Shown one piece after another: positions 62,985 through 64,000 of a stretch of 64,000 nucleotides of DNA. Location of the stretch: NCBI RefSeq assembly GCF_030815865.1, contig NZ_JAUSXI010000001.1:3720001-3784000 (forward strand), written 5' to 3'. Positions within the stretch are counted from its first letter, which is position 1. The number at the start of each line of letters is the position of its first letter. This stretch comes from Arthrobacter globiformis. GTDB lineage: Bacteria > Actinomycetota > Actinomycetes > Actinomycetales > Micrococcaceae. The notes beneath the pieces are model-generated. The model was not told the DNA's origin and did no database searches. It was given only the letters and a program-made list of their open reading frames with translations. The translations under genes and the position numbers were made by a program.

Positions 62985-64000
62985 TGGCCTTTCGCTGTCG
63001 CTAGGTCTTTAGGTGTTCCGACGTCGATCCAGTCGGATTCGATCGGCCATGCGGACACTGTCCTGGACTGTTCGATACAGGCCTGGACCAGTTCCGGCAT
63101 GGAAAAGGGTTCAAGGTATGGCACCAGCGCCAGCGCCTCAGGCGAAACGGCATAGATACCTGTGCTGATTTCGAATTCGATGGTGGGCTTCTCAACGACT
63201 GCTGAAATCGAACGTCCCTCGCCGATTTCAAGGACGCCGAAGGGCACCTGATGGGTATACGGCCGGGCAGCAACGGTCACGCTGGCGTTCTTCGCGGCAT
63301 GGAAGGCGAGAAGTTCGGCCGCCGAGTAGCGGACCATAAGATCCGCGTTCGTGACGAGCACAGGCTCGGAGATGTCAGGCCGCTCGTGGTGAAGCAACCC
63401 CAGCGCACCGGCGGTGTTGAGGGGCTTGGCCGGATCCTCGTGCAGGTACTTAATGGTGCAGCCAAGGCGGGAACCGTCGCCGAGGTGGGCCATGATCTTC
63501 TCAGCCAGGTACGCCACGGAAACGTAGATGTTCGTGACGCCCGACTCCACAAGGCCAAGAATAATCCATTCGATAATGGTCCGGTCGGCAACGGTCATCA
63601 GCGGCTTCGGGGTGTCCTTCGTCAGCGCACCCAAGCGCGTGCCCTTGCCGCCGGCCATAATGACGGCGATGTTGCTCAGCGATGTCCGTCCCACAATGTC
63701 GTTGAGCGTGTGCAGTCCCACGAGCCGGCCGGCATCATCAACCACCGGAACTTCACTGATCCGCAGGCTGCGCATGAGGTCCAGGACCGAGGCGCGCGTG
63801 GCATCTGGACCAACGACATGCGGAGCCCGGTTGGCGAACTCGTGGACAAGACCGTCGAGCTGCGCTCCCTTCAGCAACCCCCGGCGGATGTCGCCATCGG
63901 TAAGTACTCCCTGAAGTTTCCCCGACTCATCGGTAACCAGGGCAATCGCGGAAGCTCCGCGGTCGATGGTCTCCAACGCCTGCCTAACGGTGGCGTCCTG
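62981..64000 (-). CDS. CBS-domain nucleotidyltransferase (PtmE-like), cut by window edge
   Basis: The open frame continues to the right edge, so only the last 340 codons are seen. About the first 115 residues are a CBS pair (GKLQGVLTDGDIRRGLLKGA, VPVVDDAGRLVGLHTLNDIV). A sugar-nucleotide transferase follows with IAVIMAGGKGTRLG, KPLMTV and VLVTNADLMVRY. This CBS-NTP_transferase fusion resembles PtmE, which makes GDP-glucosamine in the legionaminic-acid pathway. It overlaps the dehydratase gene by four bases. Confidence 0.88.
   Translation of the reverse strand, partial: QDATVRQALETIDRGASAIALVTDESGKLQGVLTDGDIRRGLLKGAQLDGLVHEFANRAPHVVGPDATRASVLDLMRSLRISEVPVVDDAGRLVGLHTLNDIVGRTSLSNIAVIMAGGKGTRLGALTKDTPKPLMTVADRTIIEWIILGLVESGVTNIYVSVAYLAEKIMAHLGDGSRLGCTIKYLHEDPAKPLNTAGALGLLHHERPDISEPVLVTNADLMVRYSAAELLAFHAAKNASVTVAARPYTHQVPFGVLEIGEGRSISAVVEKPTIEFEISTGIYAVSPEALALVPYLEPFSMPELVQACIEQSRTVSAWPIESDWIDVGTPKDLATAKGQ

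Overview
The window is about 64 kb of GC-rich, densely packed DNA. Gene content and order suggest an actinobacterium of the Micrococcaceae, most like Arthrobacter or Pseudarthrobacter. The reasons are the lysA-hom-thrC order, a fused E2-E1 2-oxoglutarate dehydrogenase, a SigR/RsrA redox pair beside the 24-residue bL37 ribosomal protein, a SAM-IV riboswitch, an actinobacterial tad locus and the tmRNA tag ANSKRTDFALAA. This assignment is inference from gene content; no search was run. There is no CRISPR array, prophage or intact insertion sequence. Most of the window is conserved chromosomal core.

Layout. 1-4865: leftward argS-lysA-hom-thrC (thrC cut by the window edge), coupled with zero or negative gaps. 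5073-7975: a rightward three-gene redox set of FMN-binding lipoprotein, ApbE flavin transferase and a membrane domain fused to a ferredoxin reductase. 8068-9625: tRNA-Arg(CCG), a protealysin-like M4 protease and its emfourin-type inhibitor. 9622-15040: a GlxA-type regulator, a 55-residue membrane protein and hrpA. 15041-15493 is gene-poor. 15494-19839: HIT protein, zinc alcohol dehydrogenase, tandem rhodanese, Cds1-like cysteine desulfhydrase and a metallo-beta-lactamase-fold protein. 19935-23208: a zinc uptake module (zur, znuABC and a perfect 25-bp palindrome upstream of znuA). 23247-25738: two CNNM/CBS membrane proteins. 26189-30076: kgd. 30160-32282: a degenerate SGNH protein, then a DUF4097/PadR pair with repeated operator-like palindromes.

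32412-37899: bL37, rsrA/sigR with a matching SigR-type promoter, doxX, aroA, rsgA and hisN. 38081-39635: a SAM-IV riboswitch and a cysteine-desulfurase-like enzyme. 39738-43846: methyltransferase, DtxR/MntR-type regulator, paired FluC fluoride channel subunits, MFS exporter and a small metal-ribbon protein. 43993-50868: a small basic protein, a soluble HtrA-like protease, tmRNA, smpB, an M23 peptidase, ftsX, ftsE and prfB. 50855-55704: a leftward tad/Flp-like locus whose last gene appears frameshifted. 55850-64000: galE, a secreted GH25 muramidase with LGFP repeats, and the start of a surface-glycan locus (flippase, LegC-like aminotransferase, LegB-like dehydratase, CBS-nucleotidyltransferase) running off the right edge.

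No clearly new multi-gene system was proven. The strongest leads are the FMN_bind/ApbE/RnfD-FNR redox set, the SAM-IV-controlled desulfurase-like gene, the PadR/DUF4097 circuit, the SGNH protein without its catalytic residues, the long SigR leader, and the truncated nonulosonic-acid-like locus.
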